A stretch of DNA of 64,000 nucleotides. Origin: Hinthialibacter sp964556895. GTDB lineage: Bacteria; Hinthialibacterota; Hinthialibacteria; Hinthialibacterales; Hinthialibacteraceae. Location of the stretch: NCBI GenBank assembly GCA_964556895.1, contig CAZKYC010000005.1:1-64000 (forward strand), given 5' to 3'. Below are positions 1 through 8,685 of this stretch, one piece after another (position 1 is the stretch's first letter; every line of letters begins with the position of its first letter). The notes beneath the pieces were generated by a model, which did no database searches, had not been told where the DNA came from, and saw only the letters and a program-made list of their open reading frames with translations. The translations under genes were made by a program, and so were the position numbers.

Positions 1-90
1 GGATTGTCTATTATTGAAAGGACGAATATCGTTTTTTGACCCAATCCCAGGTCATTCAGCAAGGGAAGTGCTCAAATATCGGAAGAACCA
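1..90 (+). repeat. Dispersed intergenic repeat, copy A (cut by window edge)
   Basis: This stretch is nearly identical to segments at 33855-33945 and 49302-49392 on the same strand and to 18100-18190 on the other strand. Shared landmarks are GGATTGTCTATTATTGA, CGTTTTTTGACC, GGTCATYCAGCAAG and CAAATATCGG(A/T)AGAACC. Only the right half of the repeat is present because the window starts inside it. It is not inside a recognisable gene. Confidence 0.85.
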
Positions 91-192
91 TTTTTATCCT
101 CAAATTGGGGAGGGCGAGGCTCCCGCCGAGCCGCGAGAATACGAAACGGGAGTATTTGTCTTTATTTTAACTATTGAGTATATTTTTGTATA

Positions 193-387
193 ATGAATGA
201 ATTAAACTACTCGAAAGACCTGATTATGAATTTCGCAGCGAACTTCCAAAAAACATCAGAAGGCTATGTCGCCTTTGTTGAAGAGCTGCCAGGCGCCAAT
301 ACTCAAGGCGCGACGCTCGAAGAAGCGCGCGAAAGCTTCAAAGAATCAATCGAACTCATCATCGAAACCAACAGGCAACCTTCTTAA
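193..387 (+). CDS. HicB-like antitoxin domain protein
   Basis: A 64-residue protein with the HicB antitoxin core: a beta strand with EGYVAFVEELPGANTQG, then a helix ATLEEARESFKESIELIIE. HicB proteins normally neutralise the HicA mRNA interferase and repress their own promoter, but no HicA gene is visible beside it, so it is an orphan or a HicB-fold protein with another role. The ATG at 193 gives the longest frame. However, a perfect TATAAT at 189-194 overlaps that ATG, and the HicB fold would begin normally at the next Met at 226 (MNFAANFQ). If that box is the -10, the true start is 226 and the protein is 53 residues. No DNA-binding tail follows the core. Confidence 0.75.
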   Translation: MNELNYSKDLIMNFAANFQKTSEGYVAFVEELPGANTQGATLEEARESFKESIELIIETNRQPS

Positions 388-417
388 ATAAGGTATCTCA
401 TCAATCAAATAACATTC

Positions 418-1044
418 TTGGACGCCACCGTGGATTCAGCCCGCTACTACATCGCAGCGTTTATTATTTCCCTGTTCCCCACCGCGATGGCGTTCTGGTT
501 GATCGTCCACCCCTTCATTTATTTCTGGCGGCGGTTTCGCCCGGCGGTGATTTACGCCATCGTGTTTAGCATGATGACACCCATCATGATCGGGCTGATG
601 ATGATCTGCCCGACGTTGCTTCAATGGGATTGGGGCTTTCGAGCCGAGACGAGCATCCCCGGCGTGTTGATCGTGTTTCTCTCGGTTGTTCTGGTCTTCA
701 TTCGTCAGCGATACTTCCCCATCAAGACGCTTTCCGGTTTGCCCGAACTTGACCCGAACAACCACCACGCGACTCTGGTCACGGATGGAATCTACCAATT
801 GATCCGTCACCCACGCTATGTCGAGTTCGCCTTGTTCGGGTTTGGACTGTCGCTGATCGCCAACTACCCGGCGGGGTATGTCACCTCGGTGTTGTGTTGG
901 GGATTGATCTACCTGGTCGCGCTGTTTGAAGAGAGAGAACTCATCGAACGCTGGGGCGATGAGTATAGAGACTACTGCAAACAGACGCCGCGCTTTGTCC
1001 CGCGTTGGAGCGCCATTCGCCGCATTATGTCAACGTCAGAATGA
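418..1044 (+). CDS. Isoprenylcysteine carboxyl methyltransferase (ICMT)-family membrane protein
   Basis: A 208-residue integral membrane protein with about five hydrophobic helices. The C-terminal part has the SAM-binding signature of the ICMT/PEMT-like family: DGIYQLIRHPRY near residue 122, then a hydrophobic pair of helices, then FEERELIERWGDEYRDYCKQTPRFVPR. In the family these enzymes methylate small or lipidic substrates at the membrane; the substrate here cannot be told from sequence. The frame opens with TTG at 418, with a GTG at 430 as an alternative; neither has a clear ribosome-binding site. It lies 30 bases after the HicB gene and its 3' end overlaps the convergent gene at 1036 by nine bases. 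Confidence 0.75.
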   Translation: MDATVDSARYYIAAFIISLFPTAMAFWLIVHPFIYFWRRFRPAVIYAIVFSMMTPIMIGLMMICPTLLQWDWGFRAETSIPGVLIVFLSVVLVFIRQRYFPIKTLSGLPELDPNNHHATLVTDGIYQLIRHPRYVEFALFGFGLSLIANYPAGYVTSVLCWGLIYLVALFEERELIERWGDEYRDYCKQTPRFVPRWSAIRRIMSTSE

Positions 1045-1329
1045 GGTCATAAACGCAGAGAAACCAAACAGGCTCAAGACAAACAAAAACAAGATCACGC
1101 CCGGAATCACCAAAAAGATCAACATCGCCAAAAAACAGCCGCGATGAGGCCCGGTAAACAGCCCCACCAGGTTTAACACCAATCCAACCGGGAAAAACAA
1201 AAAATAAAACGCCAACGTAATCAACGGAAACAGAATCGAACCTTCGTTCTGAATGATCACCGTGCGTTGATAGACGCGCCCGTCATTGGGATCAGGCGGA
1301 ATAACCGTAATCTTTTGCTCATCGCTCAT
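1036..1329 (-). CDS. Small membrane protein of unknown function
   Basis: About 97 residues. A polar N-terminus (MSDEQKITVIPPDPNDGRVYQR) is followed by two strongly hydrophobic helices, FPLITLAFYFLFFPVGLVLN and the segment MLIFLVIPGVILFLFVLSLF, separated by a short GPHRG loop. I do not recognise a family. The start at 1329 is preferred over the one at 1341 because GGTGA lies a few bases upstream of it. It is convergent with the methyltransferase gene and overlaps its stop region. Confidence 0.6.
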   Translation of the reverse strand: MSDEQKITVIPPDPNDGRVYQRTVIIQNEGSILFPLITLAFYFLFFPVGLVLNLVGLFTGPHRGCFLAMLIFLVIPGVILFLFVLSLFGFSAFMTSF

Positions 1330-1389
1330 ATCATTCACCAATCAATCAGTACGAACAAATTGCCAAGGTATTTCGAAAGTAAAGTCAAT

Positions 1390-2856
1390 CTACATTGAGC
1401 GTAGGGTCAGGTGCTCCCACAGTTGGTGGTTCGCCAAAAACGAAACTGCAACTTCGGCGTCTTGTTGGTCATCAAGCGCGCCCGGTTTGAAACATGAGCC
1501 GGTGTGATACGACTGGCCCGGCAGAATGTGCATCCCAATGATGGCGTCATAGATAGCGCGGCTTCCTTCGAGCGGCCCCAGCCGTTTGGGTTCGCCGCCG
1601 CTGTCGAGAACGTAACATTCAGACGACATCACTTTAAAAAAGTTCCCGTCTAAGACATACCCGTTAAACGGCGCCATCAATACCTTTCCGCCCCAATCAA
1701 CTTCCACCGTTTCGCGTCCCTCTAACACCGTGCACGACATCCGCGGCTGGGGAAACTGGCCGTCATCGCCCTGGCGCGAAGCCCCGATTGAATTGCTTTC
1801 TTCGACCCCCAAAAACGCTGCAAGATTTTTTTTGTCGATATATTCGCCGCCGAGATGTTGAACAACGGTTGAGTTGTCGATATGGGTGGTCGTCTTGGCG
1901 GGCCTGCCGTAGCTGTCATATCGATAAGACCCAATGACCTCCAACCCATTCACTGTCTGTAGCGGGTTGTCGCGTAATACCAAATTACCGTTCTGTACGT
2001 TCTTTCCGATTGGGAACAACGACTGCTGCCCCACCGGGATCGGTTGAATCGGCTCTTCAAATTGATGGCCGAATATCTCATGGGCTGACACCCCGCTGAG
2101 CATAATCACATCATGAGTCAAACAGTCTGACATGCCCGCGTCGTCAAGCGACGCGAAATGGATTTCACGCGACACATCATGCAGACACGCGAATAAATCA
2201 GTGAAGGATTTAGATGTCCGAATACGCTCATCGGGCGTCGGGTCGGGCGTCAGCGAAATTAAGCCCGTCATTTTATCGACATCATTATTGGATGAGACAT
2301 ACGCGCCAAGCGTACGCGTCACCATGTGAGGTTCATAACCCTGGCGGTAATAAATATTGAGGAACGGTTTTGATTCGATAATCACGCCGCCCGCCGAGTT
2401 AGCGACGATGCGCTGTTCGACGCCAAACTCGCGGGTAATTCGCTCGTCTTTATATTCGGCGGTGAACGCCGTCAGGTCGGCGTCCCAACGGTCATAATTG
2501 GTCGGTATGTCCCGGTAATCAATATGGCGCTCAACAGGCAGCGGCGCGCCCTTTGATGAAAAGACATAATGAGCCTCCGTACGTTCGCGCCACAACTCAA
2601 AGTCAGAAATATTTTGAGGGAACAGTTCCTCCCCGCGAACAGAGGAAAAAACCTGTTCAGCGATATTTTCGACGTTATAGGTCGCAGTCAAAGAAAACTG
2701 GTTAATGTTCTTTCGGCCTCGGTCAGCAAAACAAATGTCGTATATGGTTTGTTTGTAGCGAAAGACCACCATCGCTTCGCGCTTCGCCATTTGGCTGAGA
2801 TGGTCAGCCAACGTCTGAAGTTCGTCTTTTGATTTAACAAATTTCTCAATCGACAT
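1390..2856 (-). CDS. TldD/PmbA-family metalloprotease-like protein
   Basis: A 488-residue protein of the TldD/PmbA (modulator of DNA gyrase) family. The zinc-binding signature of the TldD subunit is present at residues 259-264 (HEIFGH, within SGVSAHEIFGHQFEEP), and the C-terminal half has the expected glycine-rich conserved blocks (DGNFF, GGEPKRLGPLEG). TldD-type proteins cut small, often modified peptides and usually work with a PmbA/TldE partner. No partner gene lies next to it, so it is either a lone copy or pairs with one elsewhere. It ends 60 bases from the start of the small membrane protein gene, with which it shares direction. Confidence 0.85.
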   Translation of the reverse strand: MSIEKFVKSKDELQTLADHLSQMAKREAMVVFRYKQTIYDICFADRGRKNINQFSLTATYNVENIAEQVFSSVRGEELFPQNISDFELWRERTEAHYVFSSKGAPLPVERHIDYRDIPTNYDRWDADLTAFTAEYKDERITREFGVEQRIVANSAGGVIIESKPFLNIYYRQGYEPHMVTRTLGAYVSSNNDVDKMTGLISLTPDPTPDERIRTSKSFTDLFACLHDVSREIHFASLDDAGMSDCLTHDVIMLSGVSAHEIFGHQFEEPIQPIPVGQQSLFPIGKNVQNGNLVLRDNPLQTVNGLEVIGSYRYDSYGRPAKTTTHIDNSTVVQHLGGEYIDKKNLAAFLGVEESNSIGASRQGDDGQFPQPRMSCTVLEGRETVEVDWGGKVLMAPFNGYVLDGNFFKVMSSECYVLDSGGEPKRLGPLEGSRAIYDAIIGMHILPGQSYHTGSCFKPGALDDQQDAEVAVSFLANHQLWEHLTLRSM

Positions 2857-3089
2857 TAGTTGGGCCCTATAATCTCGAACAGTATTTGAGACAATGACTG
2901 TATCTATAATTAGATGAGAATGATTGAATTTTTGAAACCAAGTTAAGCCGCCGACAAATAGGCCGATGATACTTAATGGCGGAAAACACTTTGTTTTCTT
3001 TACTTACAGTATGGTATCTTACCTGTTTTTTCAACATGTTCGAGGGGAAAGTGATTTACGGCCCGGCGTTGTCATCAATTAAAACGTCC

Positions 3090-3117
3090 TTGACCTTAGC
3101 ATGGATATCATTATAGT
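3090..3117 (+). promoter_or_regulatory. Sigma-70-type promoter for the MerR gene
   Basis: TTGACC at 3090-3095 and TATAGT at 3112-3117 are separated by 16 bases and lie 21 bases before the MerR start codon. Both boxes match the bacterial housekeeping consensus at five and five of six positions. The spacing is slightly short, a form that MerR-type regulators sometimes exploit, but regulation is inference. Confidence 0.5.
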
Positions 3118-3138
3118 ATTCAAACAGTTATAAATGAG

Positions 3139-3588
3139 ATGAATACTCGAACCAAACCCAAAATATTAAGCCTCGATGAAATTCCGAATAAGATTTACTA
3201 TTCGATCAGCGAGGTGAGCGACTATACCGGCGTAGAACCTCATGTCTTACGCTATTGGGAAACCAAATTCACCCGGTTAAACCCAAAACGCGTCGGAGGA
3301 AACCAGCGCAAGTATACCCGCAACGATCTTGAATTGTTGTTTGAGATTGTCCATTTGCTATATCAAGAGGGATATACGCTTGACGGCGCTGAGCGTAAGC
3401 TGCGAGTAGGCATCCAAGCGGTGCGTCAAGAGCGGGAAGCGGTGAAAGAACCTGTACAATCGCCTGAGGCGCCTGACGCTCAACCAGCCCCATCACAACC
3501 GTCTCAATCGAACGGTTCAACCAACTCGTCTGAATTGATTAAAGAGATCAAACAAGATCTCCGCGACTTACTCAAACTTCTTTCCTAA
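3139..3588 (+). CDS. MerR-family transcriptional regulator
   Basis: A 149-residue protein. The N-terminal winged helix is clear: YYSISEVSDYTGVEPHVLRYWETKFTRLNP followed by the wing GGNQRKYTRNDLELL and the family helix LYQEGYTLDGAERKLR. The C-terminal half is a Pro/Gln/Ser-rich linker (residues 104-130) and a short helix (SELIKEIKQDLRDLLKLL) that may dimerise. It has no cysteines or drug-binding domain, and resembles the short MerR-like proteins often coded near ihfA/pheT in other bacteria, whose ligand is unknown. It is a single-gene unit with its own promoter upstream and a terminator downstream. Confidence 0.85.
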   Translation: MNTRTKPKILSLDEIPNKIYYSISEVSDYTGVEPHVLRYWETKFTRLNPKRVGGNQRKYTRNDLELLFEIVHLLYQEGYTLDGAERKLRVGIQAVRQEREAVKEPVQSPEAPDAQPAPSQPSQSNGSTNSSELIKEIKQDLRDLLKLLS

Positions 3589-3607
3589 CGATTTTTTTCT
3601 TTCAATT

Positions 3608-3645
3608 AAAAAACGCCCTGGTGGTCGACCAGGGCGTTTTTATTA
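3608..3645. terminator. Bidirectional rho-independent terminator
   Basis: A GCCCTGGT/ACCAGGGC stem with a five-base loop, flanked by an A-run on one side and a T-run on the other, sits between the 3' ends of the MerR gene and the secretin gene. It can end transcription from both sides. Confidence 0.9.
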
Positions 3646-3664
3646 TTTCGTGACTCTAGAGAGC

Positions 3665-6600
3665 CTATAGTTCAGGCTCAACAATTCGAACAGTAACGAA
3701 GATCAGTGTTGATGTCTTCACCTTTTCAACCAAGCGGTCGGTGAAGAAGTTGCCCAAGAAGGGAATCTTTGACAAGAACGGAATCTTGGTCAACTGTTCG
3801 TTTTCTTTCTCGTCGATCAGACCGCCCAAGACAACGGTGGCGCCGTTTTTCAACCGGACGCTGGTTTGGATAAACTTCTGGTTGAGAAGCAATGGACCAA
3901 TGTTCGGCAACTCTTGGCCCGGAGGCGACTCGCCAGTCAGCGTCAGCGGTAAGCGCTCGCCCGCTTCAATGATCTGAGGCGCCATTTCGATATAGACGTG
4001 GTCGTCGTTCAGAATGAATGGCATGAACGCCAGCATCGTACCCGCAAAGGCGCGCTGGAAGTCGACCGTCAAACGGTTGTTGGTCGGGTCGTCGTCGCCC
4101 TGGTCTTCAAAGTCGGCGTCTTCAGCGAACGGAATCTGAGTACCGACGAAGATTCGCGGCGGATCAATCGGGTTCGGAATCGACAGAACCTTAGGCGCCG
4201 CCAACGTGTTTAGGCTGCTGGTGGTTTCAAGAAGGTTCATGATGAAGTCGAGGCGAGACTCGCCCAACGTGTGAAGACTGAACTGGACTCCTGGCGGCTG
4301 GTCTTGATCAGCCACAGCGCCTTCGATTAATCTGAGATCGCTTTCGAGGTTATCTGGGTTAAAGTCAAAGTCGCCGCGGAACGGGTTGGTCAACAACCAG
4401 TCAAAGTTAATCGATCGAAGGTCGGTCAACGAAACAGACACAACGCGGGTTTCGAGTTCGACCATCTTTTGAGGCTTATCAAAGGTGTTGATTACGCGAA
4501 CGACCAAATCAATGACTTCCTGGTCGGGCGTCAACACGACGATGCTATTGGTGTTGATGTCAGGCCACAGGCGAATCGAGAAGAACTGAAGCAAGTCAGT
4601 TCCGCCGCCGCCGCCGCCGGATAGGTTGAAGCGCGTGCGGCTGGTTTCTTCAAAGAGGTTATCGAGGCTGGCCGAAGTATCGCCTGTTTCGTCAGTACCC
4701 AACGACTGAAACGCATTTTGGCTGAGGAACATGTTACGCGTCGACTGTTGGGCGTCGAAGAACAAGTAAGCCAGCGCATCAGCGATTTCAAACACGTTCA
4801 CGTGTTTAATGGGGAACGACTCAATGATAATGTCTTGGGTCGTTTCACCGCGGACGCTGTTCAGATAAGCCTCAACGCGGCGGATGTTTTCTGGCGTATC
4901 GACAACGGTGATAGTCCCGCGGCTCGGGTCAGCAAACAGTTTACGGCCAGACAACATGTATTTTTCGCGGCCGTCTTTACCGACCAACATTTGTTCGACA
5001 ATTTCATAAATCTTGTTTACGAACAATTCGCGGCGGGTATAGGCTTCAGGCGTGTCTTCTACGTCGTCAACGTCTGTGAGAGAAAACTCGCGGGCTTCGA
5101 GCTGGTCGTCTTCGAGACGGCTGATAATGGTCTGGTCTGCGAGAATGTCTTCGACTGTCTGAATGTTCTCTGGATAGTCAATAACGATCAGGCTGCTCGA
5201 ATTGGGCGCCAGGAACAACTGGCGGCGCTTGTCAGCGACGTCATAAGACCCTTGGTCGCCAAACAACGCCAGGCGAACCAAGTCATAAATGTCTTTGGCG
5301 ATCGCGCGGTCGACTTGATAGACCTTGGTGACCAGCGGCTTTTTGTCACCAGTGATATTTGGAACGTTTTTCAAAAACGCTTCGACGGTGCGGAGATTGT
5401 CAACCGTGTCGGTAACAACCAACGACTGGGTCACGCGGTTCAAGAACAATTGCTTGCCAGGAACGTTAAACTCTTCGGACGGGCCGTAGAGGATCGTACG
5501 CAGGTTGCGGCTCGAATCTTCCAACACGCTGGGGTCGTTTAACACTGCTTCGAGCGTCTTAAACTGAGCTTCGTCTAATGGGAAGATACGCGTTTCAAAT
5601 CCACGTTCAACAAAGATGGCGTCGCCTTCGCGGGCCCAGACAAAACCATATTGTTTTTGAAGAAGGTTTAACACTTCGCGGACTGTGCTGTTTTTCACGT
5701 CAAAGGCGACGTTGCCTTCAACATTTTCATCAACCACGGCGTTCAATCCGCTGAGGTTGCTCAAGAAGCTGATCACTTCTTTGACGTCGACGCGGCCGCC
5801 GGAGGTGGAGTATTGAAGAATCTCTTCATCCAACTTGGCTTCTTGTTCTGCGTCTTCGGCGGCGGCTTCTTCAGCGGCCTCGCGCGCGGCGATGGCTTGT
5901 TCATATTCAGCGCGGGTATTGTTTAAGTAGGTCTGTGATTGTTGGTGTTCGGGGTAGGCTTGAAGCGCTTCCGCCCATTTTTGGGTGGCTTCGATAATCA
6001 TGCCCTGGCGGTAGAGTTCTTTGCCTTCTTGGAAGAGAACATCAGCAGCCTGAACCTGAACATTAGCGGTAACTTGGGTAGAGCGCTGCAATTCAGCCGT
6101 CTCTTTGCCTTTCATTTCGGCTTGGCGGCGTTCGAGTTGGGCCATCATGCGATCGACGCGTTTGTCTTTCGGCGCCATTTCATGGGCGCGCATCAACTCT
6201 CTCTGGGCTTCGTCGAGTTGGTCGTTTTCCATGTACAGCGTGGCTTTTTGCAGTTGTTTTTCAAATTGGGTCAGATTGAAATCCATCACTTGTTGGCGAA
6301 GGTCGTCAACGCGTTCGCGTTCTTTGCCAATTTCGATCAGGTAGGCGCGAATGACGGATTTTTGTTTTTCGTCTTCGGCTTTTTTCAACGCTGTTTCGAG
6401 CGCAGATTGAGCGCCGGCGTAGTCTTTGTCTTGCATCATCGATTTGGCCAGATCGACCAATTCGGCGGCTGACATAGCGTCAGAATTCGCCGTATTGGCA
6501 GCCAACAGGGCTGATGGAGAAGACGATACGCCCGAATCAATCAGCCGTTGAAGCTCTTGTTTGGCTTGAGCGTGTTGGGGGTCTAGCGTCAGCGCCTGTT

Positions 6601-6850
6601 GAAGCAGGGCTTTGCCTTTTTCTGCATCACCGGCGCGAATGTGGTTGCGGGCGAGCGAATACAGATACTTGGTTTGGTGTTTGACCGTAGGTTGTTCGAC
6701 TTCGGTTTTGCCTGCGAGTAATGACGCGAAGGCAGCCGGTTGAATGTCAGCCGTTGCATTCACGGCCAAAACCGCCGCCAACGCCCCAATGGCAAGACAT
6801 TGCGTGATATGCAAGAAGGGGATGCGAACCCGACGCAAGTTGCAAATCAT
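3665..6850 (-). CDS. Secretin (GspD/PilQ-type) with N-terminal TPR region
   Basis: A protein of about 1061 residues that should form the outer-membrane ring of a type IV pilus or type II secretion machine. The start at 6850 is chosen because AAGGAG lies nine bases upstream; a longer frame begins at 6895. Order of parts: signal peptide (about residues 10-35); TPR and helical repeats (60-330, e.g. NHIRAGDAEKGKALLQQAL); an STN/N0-like domain (KEVISFLSNLSGLNAVVDENV); repeated secretin_N modules with the NRVTQSLVVTDTVDNLRTVE type motif; a glycine stretch (SGGGGGG); and the C-terminal secretin barrel (VFVGTQIPFAE-like, VRLKNGATVVLGGLIDE, IPFLSKIPFLGNFF). It is twice the usual PilQ length because of the TPR part and extra N-domains. 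It is the last gene of the minus-strand cluster. Confidence 0.9.
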   Translation of the reverse strand: MICNLRRVRIPFLHITQCLAIGALAAVLAVNATADIQPAAFASLLAGKTEVEQPTVKHQTKYLYSLARNHIRAGDAEKGKALLQQALTLDPQHAQAKQELQRLIDSGVSSSPSALLAANTANSDAMSAAELVDLAKSMMQDKDYAGAQSALETALKKAEDEKQKSVIRAYLIEIGKERERVDDLRQQVMDFNLTQFEKQLQKATLYMENDQLDEAQRELMRAHEMAPKDKRVDRMMAQLERRQAEMKGKETAELQRSTQVTANVQVQAADVLFQEGKELYRQGMIIEATQKWAEALQAYPEHQQSQTYLNNTRAEYEQAIAAREAAEEAAAEDAEQEAKLDEEILQYSTSGGRVDVKEVISFLSNLSGLNAVVDENVEGNVAFDVKNSTVREVLNLLQKQYGFVWAREGDAIFVERGFETRIFPLDEAQFKTLEAVLNDPSVLEDSSRNLRTILYGPSEEFNVPGKQLFLNRVTQSLVVTDTVDNLRTVEAFLKNVPNITGDKKPLVTKVYQVDRAIAKDIYDLVRLALFGDQGSYDVADKRRQLFLAPNSSSLIVIDYPENIQTVEDILADQTIISRLEDDQLEAREFSLTDVDDVEDTPEAYTRRELFVNKIYEIVEQMLVGKDGREKYMLSGRKLFADPSRGTITVVDTPENIRRVEAYLNSVRGETTQDIIIESFPIKHVNVFEIADALAYLFFDAQQSTRNMFLSQNAFQSLGTDETGDTSASLDNLFEETSRTRFNLSGGGGGGTDLLQFFSIRLWPDINTNSIVVLTPDQEVIDLVVRVINTFDKPQKMVELETRVVSVSLTDLRSINFDWLLTNPFRGDFDFNPDNLESDLRLIEGAVADQDQPPGVQFSLHTLGESRLDFIMNLLETTSSLNTLAAPKVLSIPNPIDPPRIFVGTQIPFAEDADFEDQGDDDPTNNRLTVDFQRAFAGTMLAFMPFILNDDHVYIEMAPQIIEAGERLPLTLTGESPPGQELPNIGPLLLNQKFIQTSVRLKNGATVVLGGLIDEKENEQLTKIPFLSKIPFLGNFFTDRLVEKVKTSTLIFVTVRIVEPEL

Positions 6851-7076
6851 TCTAGGTAACTCCTTATTCATATACCGGATTCCCGGCTGTTTCACGATTC
6901 AGTAGGGAGACGGGCTCCCAAAGAACGCATTTCAAGGCGCGCCTTACCGCAACTAGGGCGCACATACAGCGTTACGTCCTGCGAATCAGCGCGTTATTTG
7001 ACCATTCCAGCAAACATTCCCTCAAAGTTAAAGAGGAACAAACTGCATTTACGCGAAATTCAAAAAAATACGCCCT

Positions 7077-8639
7077 TTAGTTGGTGTTTGATAAGGGGAC
7101 TTTCGCGTCCATATAATCAGGTCTGGAGAGTATAACAAACCCCTCTTGCGTGTCAACTTGCTTGAGTTGAATCTTCGTGCTGGTGTCTGGACGCCCTTCC
7201 CTCAAAATCAACGTTCTGGGCTTGGCGGACGAACTCTCTTTGTCGAGCACGACCACCTTAAAACTGTTGCCCATCGGTTCAACACTGCGAATTTCATACT
7301 TCTGAGTCAATGATGGGGGCAACTGCAGTTGTTTCAAAACATTAAAAGCGTTTAAGACTTCTCCTCGTTTGGCTTCATCGAGGTTGGCGCTGCGGTCGAG
7401 AAGGCTGTTTAGTTCGACCATAAACATGTCGCGTTTCGTTAAATTAAATTTCGAATAGTCGCCTTTAGCGATAATGTCGCGTTGGGAGACGGCAAAATCT
7501 TGAGAGGATTTGATGACTAAATCAGCGCGTTGCTCGACGAAGGCGCCAAAATTAGCCGAAAGTTGTTCATCTTGTGGGTTTAAGGTACGCGCCTGGGCCA
7601 GAATGGCCAGCGCCTCGCGTGATTTCACCAGGTCTAATGCGGCAAGAGATTCTTGAAACTGTGTAACCGCTTGAGAGACCAAGGTTGTGGTATTGCTTTG
7701 AATCTTCTGTTGTAATTGGGTTGTCAGCGTGTTGACCTGCGTGCGCGATGTACGGTTCACTAACTCGGCGTTGGGGTCGATTTTGTTGATTTCAACTTGT
7801 AGGCGCTGCAGCGAAACCGCCGCCTTCATCATGGAGATATAGTCGTTGCCGTTGACTACCTGGCGGGCGGCGGCGGTGTCTGTTTTGATTTCGTCTAACA
7901 GCGACTGGCCGCGCAAACTGATATATTTCTGAAACGCTTGTTGTTGAAGCGTCTGGACTCGGCTGAGGCTGTCGGCGCCGATCACATCGCCTTGAGGGTC
8001 AGATTCGATCACAGAAGACAAATTCGAGTTGGCCCGGCTGTACATTTCAATGGCTTTTTCGGGTTGTCCCGCCTGGGCCAGGCGGTCACCCTCGCTGATG
8101 TCGTTTTGGGCGCTGGCGAGAATCGAATCCAGATTGCTTTTCGCGTTCTCCTGCATGGCGCGGCGTTTGTATTCTGACGGCAAGACCGGGTAGTTAATTC
8201 GCGTTTCGGTCACATCGAGTTGGATCACGCGGTCAAATTGTTCAATCGCTTCTTGGTAGCGGCCGTTATTGAAGAGGTCGACGCCCAGTTTGTAGGATGC
8301 ATCCACTTCTTGACGCATGCGCAATTGTTCTTCCGGCGAGCCAAACGGGTTGCGTTCGACTTGATACATCGCTTTTGATCGTTTGGTGGTAAGAAGCGTG
8401 ACCAATTCTTCAGGGTTAACGATATCAGAGTCGGCGCCTCCGCCTCCTCCGCCAGAGCCGGTGTTTTTGGCGTTTTCGATAATTTCATTGACGGAAAGTG
8501 AAGTCTGCGTCCAGACGTAATAGCCGCCGCCAATAAGGGCCACAACCAACACGACCAAGAAGATTTGGTCTTTTTTCGCCGAGGCGAATTCAATCAGCGC
8601 CTCTTTGTCAATTTTCATTTTTTTCTTCTTACCAGCCAA
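7077..8639 (-). CDS. Membrane-anchored TPR/coiled-coil protein of the pilus/secretion cluster
   Basis: A 520-residue protein. A lysine-rich N-terminus is followed by one membrane helix (IFLVVLVVALIGGGYYVW, about residues 27-44), a glycine linker and a periplasmic helical region with TPR-like motifs (ASYKLGVDLFNNGRYQEAIEQFDRVIQLD; AQAGQPEKAIEMYSRANSNL). No PilO or PilP domain is recognisable, but its place between the PilM-PilN fusion and the secretin is where those inner-membrane alignment proteins are normally coded. The start is a TTG with GAGGTG upstream; an ATG lies seven codons on. The function is inferred from position only. Confidence 0.6.
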   Translation of the reverse strand: MAGKKKKMKIDKEALIEFASAKKDQIFLVVLVVALIGGGYYVWTQTSLSVNEIIENAKNTGSGGGGGGADSDIVNPEELVTLLTTKRSKAMYQVERNPFGSPEEQLRMRQEVDASYKLGVDLFNNGRYQEAIEQFDRVIQLDVTETRINYPVLPSEYKRRAMQENAKSNLDSILASAQNDISEGDRLAQAGQPEKAIEMYSRANSNLSSVIESDPQGDVIGADSLSRVQTLQQQAFQKYISLRGQSLLDEIKTDTAAARQVVNGNDYISMMKAAVSLQRLQVEINKIDPNAELVNRTSRTQVNTLTTQLQQKIQSNTTTLVSQAVTQFQESLAALDLVKSREALAILAQARTLNPQDEQLSANFGAFVEQRADLVIKSSQDFAVSQRDIIAKGDYSKFNLTKRDMFMVELNSLLDRSANLDEAKRGEVLNAFNVLKQLQLPPSLTQKYEIRSVEPMGNSFKVVVLDKESSSAKPRTLILREGRPDTSTKIQLKQVDTQEGFVILSRPDYMDAKVPLSNTN

Positions 8640-8685
8640 GGGAGCACCTCATGTTTGTATGCGTGATTCTATTTCTAACTTGGGC

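Noticed and set aside
4718..5542. 274-residue open frame antisense to the secretin gene
   Set aside because: It lies wholly inside the secretin gene on the other strand, has Phe/Val/Arg-rich composition of an antisense shadow and no family resemblance.
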